Assembly (NCBI GenBank): GCA_019240125.1
Contig: JAFAYW010000006.1
Coordinates: 1-44,478 of the forward strand
Direction of reading: 5' to 3'
DNA length: 44,478 nt
Source of the DNA: Alphaproteobacteria bacterium
GTDB taxonomy: Bacteria > Pseudomonadota > Alphaproteobacteria > ATCC43930 > CGMCC-115725
Below the pieces are notes generated by a model. The model was not told the origin of the DNA and did not search any database. It saw only the letters and a list, made by a program, of their open reading frames with translations. The translations under genes and the position numbers were made by a program. Of this stretch, positions 7,034 to 15,564 are shown in pieces (positions within the stretch are counted from its first letter, which is position 1; every line of letters starts with the position of its first letter).

Positions 7034-8152
7034 TCAGTGCGGCTGGGTCAGTACGAGCGAGCCCGCATTATACATGGCCTGCACGAGTTGCTGGTCAGCG
7101 GCTGCGGATGGCGTGGCTCCGGCGGCGCCTCCCGTCAAGGTGGAGCCCACCAATGCAAGGGTGCCCGTCAGCAACCCGGGCCCGGTTGCCGAAGTGGATA
7201 CGCCATAATCCGTATAGAGGTTGTCGTTCTTCAGCGTCGCCGCGATCGTGCTGAAATTGCCGGTCCCGGTTGGATCGAAATAGAGGACGGTATCCTTGTT
7301 GCCGTTGGCGAGGCCGACGCTGACCCAATTCGAAAGATCGCTGAAGGTGAAGGCGTTGCTGACCCCGTTGAATCCGGCAGTGGCGTACTCGCTCAAGTTC
7401 AGATCGTCGCCCTTGGGGGCGCTGAACCCGTAGATGGTTTCGCCGAAATTCGAGACGCCTTTGCCGCCCGGCTGATTGCGCCAGTAATACTCGTCGGCTC
7501 CCAGTCCGCCGACGGCGACATCGGTGCCCTGGCCATCCATGGCTCCGGTTGCCCCGGCTGAGCTCCAGATGATGCGATCGCCAGCCGCACCGCCGTAGTA
7601 GGTAGTGCTGCCGCTGCCGCCTTTGAGTTCACAGAAATAGGCGTTGCTGCCGGTGAGGACATTGCCGTTCAGCTCGCCAGCCTTGACCTGCTGCATATTT
7701 GTGTAGGTATCGGTCCATAGCAGATTGCCGCTCGCGTCAAAGCCCTGGCCGACATTCGTGTTGTAGTTCACCGTAACTTTGCAGGCGAGGTTCGCGTAAT
7801 TGGCGCAGCTGCCGATCGCCTGAAACCCGTTTGCGTTGCTCTGTGCGCTGCCGACATAGTGATTGCCGCCATCGTATCCGGCTCCACCGGTAAACGTGTC
7901 GGTGCCGAGGCCCCCATTTATGGTCGTTCCGGCCGCTGTGGCGCCGATCGTGAGGCTGGATTTGGTCGCCGCGGTTCCACCCACGGTGATGGTATCGTAG
8001 GAGGCCGCGGTCGAGATCGTATCGCCGCTACCGGCGTTCAGTGTCACGTTGACCAGCGGGCGGCAAACGTAATCACATCGCCCTTCGCGGCATTGACAAT
8101 ATTGACGTTGTTGACCGTCGTGGGGTTCCCGCTGGAGAACGCACCGTTCCAT
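7034..8152 (-). pseudogene. RTX/beta-helix-like protein, C-terminal part (frameshifted)
   Basis: This frame continues the protein begun at 8685. Real homology appears to start near 8059 (PLVNVTLNAGSG); the first 31 residues are out-of-frame reading of the upstream part. It contains Gly/Asp/Asn-rich stretches like haemolysin-type calcium-binding repeats (TINGGLGTDTFTGGAGYDGG, LKGGSGSTTYYGGAAGDR, DVAVGGLGADEYYWR) and a C-terminus rich in Ala/Gly/Ser ending VLTQPH. Such proteins are commonly exported by type I systems without an N-terminal signal; no ABC exporter, adaptor or TolC gene is nearby. The break needs one extra base near the CCC run at 8058-8060. Joined length is about 550 residues. 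Confidence 0.7.
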
Positions 8153-8685
8153 CCGACGGTCACGATGTCGGATGCGCCGAGGTTCAAGGTGTAATTCAGG
8201 TTGATCGTGCTGCCGTTATGCGCCGAGATATTGTCGCCAAACAGTACCGCTCCGGTAAAGCTGTCGGTTTCAGTGCGGGCGTCGTTAATCGTGAGCGACC
8301 CATTATCGTGCATCGAGACGGTATTGCCGCCGCCGTAGATCGTAATGGAGGCATTGTCATGGACGGCCACGTTGTCATTGCCGCCGGTGATCGAGATATT
8401 CGCTCGATCGTGCAGGCTGATCGTATCCAGGCCGCCGCTGAGCGACACGGTGTCTGTGTCACCGCCAGTGATCGTGTCGGCGCCCAGACCCCACAAAGTT
8501 AAGTTGTTCGCGGCAGGTCCCGTCGCGGAATACGTCGCACCGTATCCCACAGTGATGGGTGTGGGGGCTGGTGGTGCTGGTGGTGCTGGCGGCATCTTGG
8601 TGTCTCCGGTGGGGGCAATGGGGCCTTGTTGTCCGCCGGAAGATAGAAGCGTGTTTATTACTCGGGGATTAATCAGCAGCACCAA
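8044..8685 (-). CDS. RTX/beta-helix-like protein, N-terminal part
   Basis: A 213-residue frame that should continue into the downstream frame. It has no signal peptide. Residues 31-43 form a Pro/Ala linker (PPAPPAPPAPTP) encoded by tandem 9-bp units. Residues 87-137 hold three consecutive 17-residue repeats with the shared core VxxHDNxSITI and a Gly/Asn/Asp turn, the look of a parallel beta-helix. The frame stays coherent up to GDVITFA (about residue 208), then reads ARWST and stops at 8044. The likely role is a secreted surface or matrix protein; adhesion or calcium binding is inferred from composition only. A sequencing error could explain the break. Confidence 0.65.
   Translation of the reverse strand: MVLLINPRVINTLLSSGGQQGPIAPTGDTKMPPAPPAPPAPTPITVGYGATYSATGPAANNLTLWGLGADTITGGDTDTVSLSGGLDTISLHDRANISITGGNDNVAVHDNASITIYGGGNTVSMHDNGSLTINDARTETDSFTGAVLFGDNISAHNGSTINLNYTLNLGASDIVTVGWNGAFSSGNPTTVNNVNIVNAAKGDVITFAARWST
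8275..8427 (-). repeat. Three tandem 51-bp units encoding 17-residue repeats
   Basis: Codons for residues 87-103, 104-120 and 121-137 of the RTX-like protein encode DTISLHDRANISITGGN, DNVAVHDNASITIYGGG and NTVSMHDNGSLTINDAR. The invariant HD and alternating hydrophobic positions suggest one beta-helix turn per unit. Confidence 0.75.
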
Positions 8686-8818
8686 TCCTGCCCAGCGAGC
8701 CCATCATTTATGGTAAATGCTTCGATGACCCAGGTTAAATACATCGCTCCTTAGAGGTAGATTTCGCGCGAACAACGAGGCCCGCTCACGGATGGCGGCA
8801 GCAGCAAAGGGGAGCGCG

Positions 8819-9760
8819 ATGCGGTACGGCTTCTATCTTCCGACGCGCGGCCCGACCGCGACACGCGACGGCATCCTGTCGCTGGCGCGCGAAGGAGAAC
8901 GGCTCGGACTGCACTCGGCGATGATCGCCGATCACATCGTCTTTCCGGTCGAGAGCCAGTCGCCCTATCCGTACACGGTGGACGGCAAGCACCCGAGCGT
9001 CGGCGACGCACTGGAGACGTTTTCGATCCTCGGGGTTGTGGCTGGCGCGACGGAACGGCTGCGGCTCGTCACTTCTGTGCTCGTCCTGCCGTACCGCAAC
9101 CCCGTCCTGACGGCGAAGATGGTTGCCTCGCTCGATGTGTTGTCGGGCGGGCGGCTGACGCTGGGGGTCGGCACCGGCTGGCTGCAGGAGGAATTCGAGG
9201 CTCTCGGCAGCGCCGCTTTCGCCGAGCGCGGCCGCGTCACCGATGAATGGATCGCGATCTTCAAGCAGCTCTGGTCGCAATCGCCGGCGAGCTTTGACGG
9301 GCGGTTCTATCGCTACGCCGACATTCGCTGCGAGCCGTTTCCGGTGCAGCGGCCGCATCCGCCGATCTGGGTCGGCGGGCATTCGCGCGCAGCCTTGCGC
9401 CGGGCGGCGCGGCTCGGCGATGGGTGGCATCCCGTCGGCGCCGTCGCCGCCTCGCCCCTGCCGCCGGACGAAATGCGGGCGCATCTCGCGACGTTGCGGC
9501 AGCTGACCGAGGCGGAGGGACGCGATTTCGCTGATCTGACGATCTCGTACAAAGCGCCGCTTTATGACACCGGCATCCCCTTGCCGGACGGCTCGCGCCG
9601 GCCGTTTTCAGGGGCGGCACAGGAGATCGCCGGCGACATCAGAGGATTTGCGTCAATCGGCGTGCACGAGCTGATCTTCGACTTCCGCGGCCAATCGATC
9701 GCCGAGAGTATCGAACGGCTACAGCGCTTCGCCGCCGAGATCATGCCGCTGGTGAATTGA
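8819..9760 (+). CDS. LLM class (luciferase-like) oxidoreductase, F420-type group
   Basis: A 313-residue TIM-barrel flavin- or F420-dependent oxidoreductase of the bacterial luciferase superfamily. It begins MRYGFYLPTRGP and carries LGLHSAMIADHIVFP, RLRLVTSVLVLPYRNPVLTAK, LDVLSGGRLTLGVGTGWLQEEFEALG and PPIWVGGHSRAALRRAARLGDGWHPV, hallmarks of the subgroup usually annotated as TIGR03619-type F420-dependent enzymes. The start at 8819 is preceded by AAAGGGGAGCG; an ATG at 8792 lacks a better site. No F420 biosynthesis gene is in view, so the cofactor (F420 or FMN) is open. It stands alone, convergent with the TctA gene 8 bp downstream. Confidence 0.9.
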   Translation: MRYGFYLPTRGPTATRDGILSLAREGERLGLHSAMIADHIVFPVESQSPYPYTVDGKHPSVGDALETFSILGVVAGATERLRLVTSVLVLPYRNPVLTAKMVASLDVLSGGRLTLGVGTGWLQEEFEALGSAAFAERGRVTDEWIAIFKQLWSQSPASFDGRFYRYADIRCEPFPVQRPHPPIWVGGHSRAALRRAARLGDGWHPVGAVAASPLPPDEMRAHLATLRQLTEAEGRDFADLTISYKAPLYDTGIPLPDGSRRPFSGAAQEIAGDIRGFASIGVHELIFDFRGQSIAESIERLQRFAAEIMPLVN

Positions 9761-9767
9761 TCGCCGC

Positions 9768-11309
9768 TCACGGATCGGCGGCCGTCTGCGCGGCGGGATC
9801 CACCGCGGAGGCCATCCGCCTGCCGCCGCGCCAAATCGCGAAGACGAGCTGAACCCCGACCAGCAGCACCGAGATGCCGATGAACACGGCGCTGATCGGG
9901 TGCTGGAGAAATACCATCAGATCGCCACGTGACAGCAACAGGGCACGGCGGAAATTCTCCTCCACCAGCGGTCCGAGCACATAGCCGAGAAGGATCGTCG
10001 CGACCGGGAAATCGAGCGCCATCAGAACAGCGCCGGCGATGCCGAAGACCAGCACCTCGCCAACCTCGAACAGGCTGTTATTGGTGCTGTAGACGCCGAT
10101 CGCGATGAAGAACAGCGCCGACGGATACATGAAGCGATAGGGCACCTGCAGCAGGCGCACCCAGATGCCGATCATCGGCACGTTGAGCAGAAACAGCAGG
10201 ATGTTGCCGACCCAGAAACTGGCGATCAGCCCCCAGAAGATGTCGGCATGCTGGGTGATCAGCTGCGGCCCCGGCTGGATACCTTGGATGATCAGCGCGC
10301 CCAGCAACAATGCCATCACCGCATCGCCGGGAATGCCCAGGCTCATTGTCGGGATGAAATCGACCTGGGTTTTCGAGTGCGAGGAGGCTTCCGGACTGGC
10401 TACGCCCTCGATCGCACCGTGCCCGAAACGCTCGGGGTTGCGCGCGATCTTGGTCTCGACGGCGTAGGCGACAAAGGTCGTGATCGTCGGCCCGGTGCCG
10501 GGCATCGCGCCAAACAGGGTGCCGATCATCGTGCCGCGCAGCATTGGAAAAAATGCCTGCTTCAGCTCGGCGAGGCTCGGCCGCATGTCGCGGAACCGCA
10601 CCTTAGCCTCGTGGCCGGTATATTCGAGCCGGTTCACATTGGTCAGAAAATCGGCGACGCCGAACAGCCCCATTGCCAGCGCCACCAGTTCCAGGCGGTC
10701 GTACAGTTCGGGAAAGCCGAAGGTGAAGCGCTGGACGCCGCTATTGACGTCAGTGCCGACGACGCCGAGCAACAGCCCAAGGGTCGTCATCGCAATGCCC
10801 TTTATCGGCGAGCCGCGCGCCATGGTCGAGCCGGCGAGCAGCCCCAGCAGCATGATCGAGAATATCTCCGTCGGGCCGAACTTGAAGGCGATCTGCACCA
10901 ACAAGGGCGACGCGAAGATCATCACGATGATGCCGAACGATGCCGCGGACAAGGACGCCAGCATCGTGATGCCGAGCGCGGCGCCGCCACGCCCCTGCCG
11001 TGTCATCGGATAGCCGTCGAGGCAGGTCACGGCATGCGGCGGGTGCGACGGCAGGTTCAACAGGATGGCGCCGATCGCTCCGCCATATTGCGACCCGTAA
11101 TAAATGCCCGCGAGCATCAATACCGCCGGCACCGGATGCATCGTATAGGTCAGCGGCAACAGGATCGAGATCGCCGATAGCGCCCCCATGCCGGGCAATA
11201 CGCCGATCAGATTGCCGATCAATACGCCGCAGAACGACCACATCAAGTTCTGCGGCGCCAGCGCGACGCCGAACCCGTACCACAGATCGCTGAGCGCCTT
11301 GCCGATCAC
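9768..11309 (-). CDS. Tripartite tricarboxylate transporter permease (TctA family)
   Basis: A 513-residue large permease of the TTT family, which uses a periplasmic Bug-type receptor to import carboxylates and similar organic acids. About 10-12 hydrophobic segments are visible, with the family motifs GVLIGNLIGVLPGMGALSAI, GAILLNLPSHPPHAVTCLDG and GTLFGAMPGTGPTITTFVAY (each near a conserved Gly/Pro-rich loop). I place the start at the GTG at 11309, which overlaps the TctB stop as GTGA. A further upstream GTG (11369) would overlap TctB by 64 bp. It is the last gene of the leftward arm of the GntR divergon. Confidence 0.92.
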   Translation of the reverse strand: MIGKALSDLWYGFGVALAPQNLMWSFCGVLIGNLIGVLPGMGALSAISILLPLTYTMHPVPAVLMLAGIYYGSQYGGAIGAILLNLPSHPPHAVTCLDGYPMTRQGRGGAALGITMLASLSAASFGIIVMIFASPLLVQIAFKFGPTEIFSIMLLGLLAGSTMARGSPIKGIAMTTLGLLLGVVGTDVNSGVQRFTFGFPELYDRLELVALAMGLFGVADFLTNVNRLEYTGHEAKVRFRDMRPSLAELKQAFFPMLRGTMIGTLFGAMPGTGPTITTFVAYAVETKIARNPERFGHGAIEGVASPEASSHSKTQVDFIPTMSLGIPGDAVMALLLGALIIQGIQPGPQLITQHADIFWGLIASFWVGNILLFLLNVPMIGIWVRLLQVPYRFMYPSALFFIAIGVYSTNNSLFEVGEVLVFGIAGAVLMALDFPVATILLGYVLGPLVEENFRRALLLSRGDLMVFLQHPISAVFIGISVLLVGVQLVFAIWRGGRRMASAVDPAAQTAADP

Positions 11310-11794
11310 GCCGCCAACCAGGGGAAGGGCGGCCAGCGGAACAGGGGCAACTGCACCTGCAGACCCCACCAGAACACGGCGACGGCTACGGCAACGATGG
11401 CAATCGCGAGAACAGCGGCGGCGCGCCAGCTATTGCCGTGGTCGCCGAGCGCTGAGATGAACACGACAGCGAATGTCGCCGGCACCAGACCGAAATACTG
11501 CGCGAGCACCACAAAGGCGATGATGCCGAGTGAGATCAGCGCCCAGGCTTTCCACTGCGGCGCCAGCTTCTCGGTCGCGGCGGGACGCGGAGCGGCCAGA
11601 GAGCCCTGGATGGCGATGATAACGCCCGTCGCGATCAGGATGATGCCGAGCACCAGTGGAAAATAGCCCGGCCCCATCACGCGCAAGCTGCCGACCCGGT
11701 ACTGCAGCGATTGCCAGACGACACCGCCGCCGAGCGCGACCATCAATGTCCCACCCCAGACATTCTTATGCAGCGAGGCGAGACGGAATTGCAT
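11306..11794 (-). CDS. Tripartite tricarboxylate transporter small subunit (TctB family)
   Basis: A 162-residue small membrane subunit with four hydrophobic segments: VWGGTLMVALGGGVVW, YFPLVLGIILIATGVIIAI, WALISLGIIAFVVLAQYFGL and AAVLAIAIVAVAVAVFWWGL. The segment RVGSLRVMGPGYFPLVLG matches the conserved TctB pattern. The start is the ATG at 11794, nine bases after GGGGAG; a GTG at 11803 is too close to that site. It lies between the Bug receptor (37 bp upstream) and TctA (4-base overlap), the standard tctCBA order. Confidence 0.9.
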   Translation of the reverse strand: MQFRLASLHKNVWGGTLMVALGGGVVWQSLQYRVGSLRVMGPGYFPLVLGIILIATGVIIAIQGSLAAPRPAATEKLAPQWKAWALISLGIIAFVVLAQYFGLVPATFAVVFISALGDHGNSWRAAAVLAIAIVAVAVAVFWWGLQVQLPLFRWPPFPWLAA

Positions 11795-11831
11795 CACGGC
11801 CACTCCCCGCCAGATGCACGCAGCCGGGCGC

Positions 11832-12800
11832 TCATTCCGCCTTTATGCCCGCGCTCTTGATGACCTCGCCCCATTTCGCGTTTTCTGCATCGAGGAACGC
11901 AGCGAACTCCGGGGGTGTATCGGTCACGAGATCCTGCCCAACCTTGGCCAGATCTTCGCGGGCCTGCGGCGTGTTCAATGCTTCGACGATCGCCTTGTTG
12001 AGCTTGTCGATGATCGCGGGCGGCGTCTTGCCGGGCGCCAGCAGACCGTTCCAGGTCACCGCGGAGGCCGCTGGAAAGCCGGCCTCGGCCATTGTCGGCA
12101 CATCCGGCAATGAGGGCGACCGCTTCTCGCTCGTCACCGCCAGCGCGCGCAACTGACCGCCCTGGATCAGCGGCAGGGCCGAGGGAATGACGTTGAACAT
12201 CATGTCGACCTGACCGCCGACGATATCGGTCATCGCCGGCGCACCGCCCTTATAGGGCACGTGGAGAATATCGGTGCCTGTCACGTGCTTGAACAGCTCA
12301 CCCACCAGATGCAGCGACGAGCCGGTACCGGACGATGCAAAGGTCAGCTTGCCGGGCTTGGATTTCGCCAGCGCCACCAATTCCTGCACATTCTTGACCG
12401 GCAACGATTGGTTGACGACCAATACATTCGGCACCGTACCGACTAAGCTGATCGGCGCGAAGTCGCGCTTCAGGACGAACGGCACCTTCTCGTAAATATA
12501 CGGGTTGTTGATCAACCCCGGTGTACCCATCAGTAGCGTATAGCCATCGGCCGGCGCCTCGACCACCGCCTGCATCGCGAGATTGCCGCCGGCGCCCAGC
12601 TTGTACTCGACGACCAGCGATTGCCCGAGCTTGGCCGAGACGTAGGGGATGATCTTGCGCAGCAGGATGTCCGCGCCGCCGCCCGCGCCGAACCCGAGTT
12701 CAACCTTGATTGGATGATCGGGATACTCCGCCCGCGCCGGGCCGGCCACGGCGCAAAGTGCCACCACTAACAACCCAAACTGGCCTGGAACGCGACGCAT
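11832..12800 (-). CDS. Bug-family solute receptor (TctC-like), first copy
   Basis: A 322-residue periplasmic receptor for the TctBA permease encoded next to it. A cleavable signal peptide ends GPARA before EYPDHPIKVELGFGAGGGADILLR. Typical Bug blocks follow: VVEYKLGAGGNLAMQAV, DGYTLLMGTPG, FAPISLVGTVPNVLVVN, HVPYKGGAPAMTDIVGGQVDMMF, LPDVPTMAEAGFP and WNGLLAPGKTPPAIIDKLNKAI. The start is the ATG at 12800, eight bases after GGGAG. It begins 14 bp after the oxygenase stop, so receptor, permease and oxygenase are probably one transcript. The ligand is presumably the substrate, or a precursor, of the divergon enzymes. Confidence 0.93.
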   Translation of the reverse strand: MRRVPGQFGLLVVALCAVAGPARAEYPDHPIKVELGFGAGGGADILLRKIIPYVSAKLGQSLVVEYKLGAGGNLAMQAVVEAPADGYTLLMGTPGLINNPYIYEKVPFVLKRDFAPISLVGTVPNVLVVNQSLPVKNVQELVALAKSKPGKLTFASSGTGSSLHLVGELFKHVTGTDILHVPYKGGAPAMTDIVGGQVDMMFNVIPSALPLIQGGQLRALAVTSEKRSPSLPDVPTMAEAGFPAASAVTWNGLLAPGKTPPAIIDKLNKAIVEALNTPQAREDLAKVGQDLVTDTPPEFAAFLDAENAKWGEVIKSAGIKAE

Positions 12801-12814
12801 CGGCAAATCTCCCG

Positions 12815-13798
12815 TCAGCCATGTACACCGACGGTGTTTATTCCCCCGCGGCGGTAGGTATAGGTCGAGTCGTAGCGGCCGTTGATGTAGTCGCCGGCGA
12901 CGATCGGCTCATACTTCGCCGGGTTTTCGGAGCTGGCGCAATGCGGCAGACATTCTACGACGGCGTCGTAATCGGGGTCATAAAATACCGGGATCGAATA
13001 GCGCTCGCGACCCGAGGCATTGACGACGCGATGCGGCGTCGAGACGAAACGGTCGTTCGACCAGCGCTGCAGCATGTCTCCGATATTGATGACGAAGCTG
13101 TCCTCGATCGGCGGCGCGTCGACCCAAGCACCGGCACGATTGCGCACCTGCAATCCGCCGACATGGTCCTGCCAGAGGATTGTGATCGTGCCGTAATCGG
13201 TGTGCTCGGCAGCCGATTGTGGGCCGTCATCGGCGGCTTGCGGCGGGTAATGGATCAGCCGCGCCCGCACCAGCGGCTTGCGGTACAAGCCACGGAAGAA
13301 ATCGACCGGCATGTCGAGCGAGATCGCAAATGCCCGCAGGATGCCTTGCCCCAACTCGAAGACCGCCGCGTAATACTCCTCGAGTAAGGCCCGCCATTCC
13401 AGCTCGTTCCGCGGCCATTGATTGAGGCCGATCAGGGGGCGCCGCGCCGACATCTCGGGATCGTCGGCGGCGAACGGATAGGCGAAATTAAAGCTCTCCT
13501 TCAGATCGGCGTGTTTGCGGCCGGGCTGTGTCGTCTGGGCGAACGGGACGTAGCCGCGATGGGCCGAGTTGACGCTGATCGCGCGCTTGGTCTCATCGGG
13601 GAGCGCAAAGAAGTATTTCGCGGCGAAATACACCGCCCGCATCAACTCGCGGCTGACATGGTGACCGCGCACATAGAAGAAGCCGATCTCGGTCGAGGCC
13701 TGTGTGATCTGCCGCGCCACTTCGTGCACCCCGGATGACCCCATGTCCCAGAGCGGACCGAGATCGATCACCGGAATGCTGTCAAACGAACGCGACAC
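12815..13798 (-). CDS. Isopenicillin-N-synthase-like Fe(II)/2-oxoglutarate oxygenase
   Basis: A 327-residue non-haem iron dioxygenase. The N-terminal DIOX_N domain contains SIPVIDLGPLWD and TEIGFFYVRGHHV; the C-terminal double-stranded beta-helix carries the iron triad HTD...H (H199, D201, H256 counting from the chosen start) and RYS (R266, S268), which binds the 2-oxoglutarate carboxylate. The start is the GTG at 13798, five bases after GAGGAG. Members hydroxylate, desaturate or cleave small molecules. It is the first gene of the leftward arm, reading away from gntR, and probably performs the first oxidative step on the imported compound. The specific substrate is unknown. Confidence 0.9.
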   Translation of the reverse strand: MSRSFDSIPVIDLGPLWDMGSSGVHEVARQITQASTEIGFFYVRGHHVSRELMRAVYFAAKYFFALPDETKRAISVNSAHRGYVPFAQTTQPGRKHADLKESFNFAYPFAADDPEMSARRPLIGLNQWPRNELEWRALLEEYYAAVFELGQGILRAFAISLDMPVDFFRGLYRKPLVRARLIHYPPQAADDGPQSAAEHTDYGTITILWQDHVGGLQVRNRAGAWVDAPPIEDSFVINIGDMLQRWSNDRFVSTPHRVVNASGRERYSIPVFYDPDYDAVVECLPHCASSENPAKYEPIVAGDYINGRYDSTYTYRRGGINTVGVHG

Positions 13799-13869
13799 TG
13801 GATCTCCTCGGCTCGGCCCCGCTCGATCAATCCCGATCATCCGGAGGCTTGTCGGGTGCTGCAGCCTTA

Positions 13870-13889
13870 TTGTATTAACATACATACAA
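13870..13889. promoter_or_regulatory. Inverted repeat, probable GntR operator
   Basis: A perfect inverted repeat TTGTAT-N8-ATACAA ends immediately before the gntR start codon, in the 91-bp gap between gntR and the divergent oxygenase gene. A nested perfect repeat TGTAT-N4-ATACA occupies 13871-13884. GntR proteins commonly bind GT/AC-containing palindromes, so this is the natural candidate site for autoregulation and control of both arms. Binding is inferred, not shown. Confidence 0.6.
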
Positions 13890-14645
13890 ATGCCGCTGCC
13901 CTTCAACACGACAATCCCGCTCTACCGCCAGATCGCCCAGGTGTTGCTGGCGCGGGCGCAATCGGGCATGGCGGCCGGACCCGCTCTGCCGTCGGAAGTG
14001 GCGCTGACGGCCGAGTTCGGGGTCAGCCGGACGACGATCCGCCAGGCGCTCGACCTGTTGAAGCGGGAGAAGCTGTTGCAGAGCCGCCGCGGTGTCGGCA
14101 CGCGCTTTGTACGCGCGCCGGAGATACCCAAGGTGGTCGCGTCCTCCGGCGATCCGCTGCATGCCGGGCTGGGCACCACGCCGCGTGTGCTGGCAACCGA
14201 GCGGTTGCCGGCGCCGGCCGATGCGGCGGCCTTTTTCGAGATCGCCAGCGGTGACGAAATCTGGCGCATCATGCGGCTGCATGAACTCGATGACGAACCG
14301 CTCTCGGTCGTCATCTCCTACCTGCCCGTCGAATATGCCTCGGTCCTGACGCAGGCGGCGCTGCGCAAGCCGTTGCATGAATCGCTGTGGGAACATTTCG
14401 GCATCGCGCAGCACCATAGCGACCACGCCATCCGGGTGGCGCGCGCCGACGAATTTCTCGCCCGCACACTCAAGGTGGGCTTGACCGACCCGCTGTTGCA
14501 CGTGCGCTCGGCGGTGCGGCTCGACGATGGGCGGCCGATCCGCTGGACCCACAATTATTTTCGCGAAGACCGCTACCAGTACGTCGCGGAAGTGATCTGG
14601 CAGCCGCCGCGCGGCCAGAGCCATGACACCGACACAGCAATTTGA
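13890..14645 (+). CDS. GntR family transcriptional regulator (HutC subfamily)
   Basis: A 251-residue repressor-type regulator. An N-terminal winged helix (about 5-75) shows PLYRQIAQVLLARAQSG, LPSEVALTAEFGVSRTTIRQAL and LLQSRRGVGTRFV. The C-terminal UTRA effector domain (about 95-240) contains the pattern EIWRIMRLHELDDEPLSVV, EYASVLT and DPLLHVRSAVRLDDGRPI. HutC-type regulators release DNA when a catabolic metabolite binds the UTRA domain. The start is the ATG at 13890, directly after the palindrome; the longer frame from 13704 would run through the divergent gene. It is the first gene of the rightward operon and is likely autoregulated. Confidence 0.92.
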   Translation: MPLPFNTTIPLYRQIAQVLLARAQSGMAAGPALPSEVALTAEFGVSRTTIRQALDLLKREKLLQSRRGVGTRFVRAPEIPKVVASSGDPLHAGLGTTPRVLATERLPAPADAAAFFEIASGDEIWRIMRLHELDDEPLSVVISYLPVEYASVLTQAALRKPLHESLWEHFGIAQHHSDHAIRVARADEFLARTLKVGLTDPLLHVRSAVRLDDGRPIRWTHNYFREDRYQYVAEVIWQPPRGQSHDTDTAI

Positions 14646-14658
14646 GGAGCATCCGGCC

Positions 14659-15564
14659 ATGACACCCCGCCGCTATGGCCCGTTCAGCTACGTGCCGATC
14701 ACCAAACGGCCGAAAATCACCTGGCCGAACGGCGCCAGGGTCGCGCTGTGGGTCAATCCGAACGTCGAGTTTTTCGGGCTCGACGATGTCATGCCGAGCA
14801 ATCTCAACGACCGCGTGCCGCGGGCCACTGCGCATATCCCGAATGTGCGCAACTGGGCGGTGCGCGATTACGGCAACCGCGTCGGCATCTGGCGCCTGTT
14901 CGAGGTGCTGTCCCGCCACGGCATCCGCGCCAGCGCCGCGCTCAACAGCGAGGTCTGCGATCACCACCCCGAAATAATCGCGGAGGGCGGCCGGCTTGGC
15001 TGGGAATGGATCGGTCACAACCAGACCAACGCCTTGCGGCTGACCGAAATGGATGCGGCGGCGGAACGTCAGGCGGTGCGGGACACGATTGACCGCATCG
15101 AAAAAGCCTCGGGTCAGCGTCCGGTCGGCTGGCTCGGCGCCGGGCTGGCGGAGACGTGGAACACGGTCGATTACCTGGCCGAAGCCGGCATCCGCTATGT
15201 CTGCGACTGGGTCAATGACGACCAGCCCTATCTGTTCGATATCGGCAATCCGCGCATGGTGTCACTGCCCTACTCGGTGCAGACCAATGACGTGCCGGCC
15301 TATTTCGAGATGAAGGCGTCGGTGCCCGAGTTCGAGGCAATGCTGAAGCGCCAGTTCGACACGCTCTATCGCGAGGGCGAGGCCGTGCCGCGCGTCATGG
15401 CGATCGCCGTGCACCCGTTTGTCACCGGACAGCCGCACCGCATCAGCGCGCTGGACAACGCCCTCGAATATATCTGCTCGCATGCCGGGGTATGGCGCGC
15501 CACCGGCTGGGAGATCGTCCAGCACTACCTGTCACAGGTGAACCGGGAGGGTTCCGATGACTGA
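14659..15564 (+). CDS. Polysaccharide deacetylase family protein, PuuE-like
   Basis: A 301-residue NodB-fold hydrolase. Its pattern (ARVALWVNPNVEFFGLDD, NRVGIWRLFEVLSRHGIRASAALNSEVCDHHPEI, GWEWIGHNQTN, VGWLGAGLAETWNTVDYLAEAGIRYVCDW, IAVHPFVTGQPHR, longest blocks at about residues 65-98 and 152-180) resembles allantoinase PuuE and related cyclic-amide or peptidoglycan-like deacetylases rather than chitin deacetylases. The HPFVTGQPHR end-motif is characteristic. I place the start at 14659 with GAGGAG nearby; an in-frame ATG at 14623 overlaps gntR. It probably hydrolyses a C-N bond in the catabolic pathway; allantoin itself is only one possibility. Confidence 0.85.
   Translation: MTPRRYGPFSYVPITKRPKITWPNGARVALWVNPNVEFFGLDDVMPSNLNDRVPRATAHIPNVRNWAVRDYGNRVGIWRLFEVLSRHGIRASAALNSEVCDHHPEIIAEGGRLGWEWIGHNQTNALRLTEMDAAAERQAVRDTIDRIEKASGQRPVGWLGAGLAETWNTVDYLAEAGIRYVCDWVNDDQPYLFDIGNPRMVSLPYSVQTNDVPAYFEMKASVPEFEAMLKRQFDTLYREGEAVPRVMAIAVHPFVTGQPHRISALDNALEYICSHAGVWRATGWEIVQHYLSQVNREGSDD

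Noticed and set aside
8044..8066. Programmed -1 ribosomal frameshift in the RTX-like gene
   Set aside because: No X-XXY-YYZ slippery heptamer or following stem seen near the break; a one-base indel is the simpler explanation.
10248..11180. 310-residue plus-strand open frame
   Set aside because: It is antisense to the TctA permease, low in complexity (Gln/His/Arg-rich) and has no domain; a shadow of high-GC coding DNA.
14659..15564. NodB/chitin deacetylase for cell-surface polysaccharides
   Set aside because: Sequence pattern and catabolic operon context fit the PuuE-like branch; no signal peptide.
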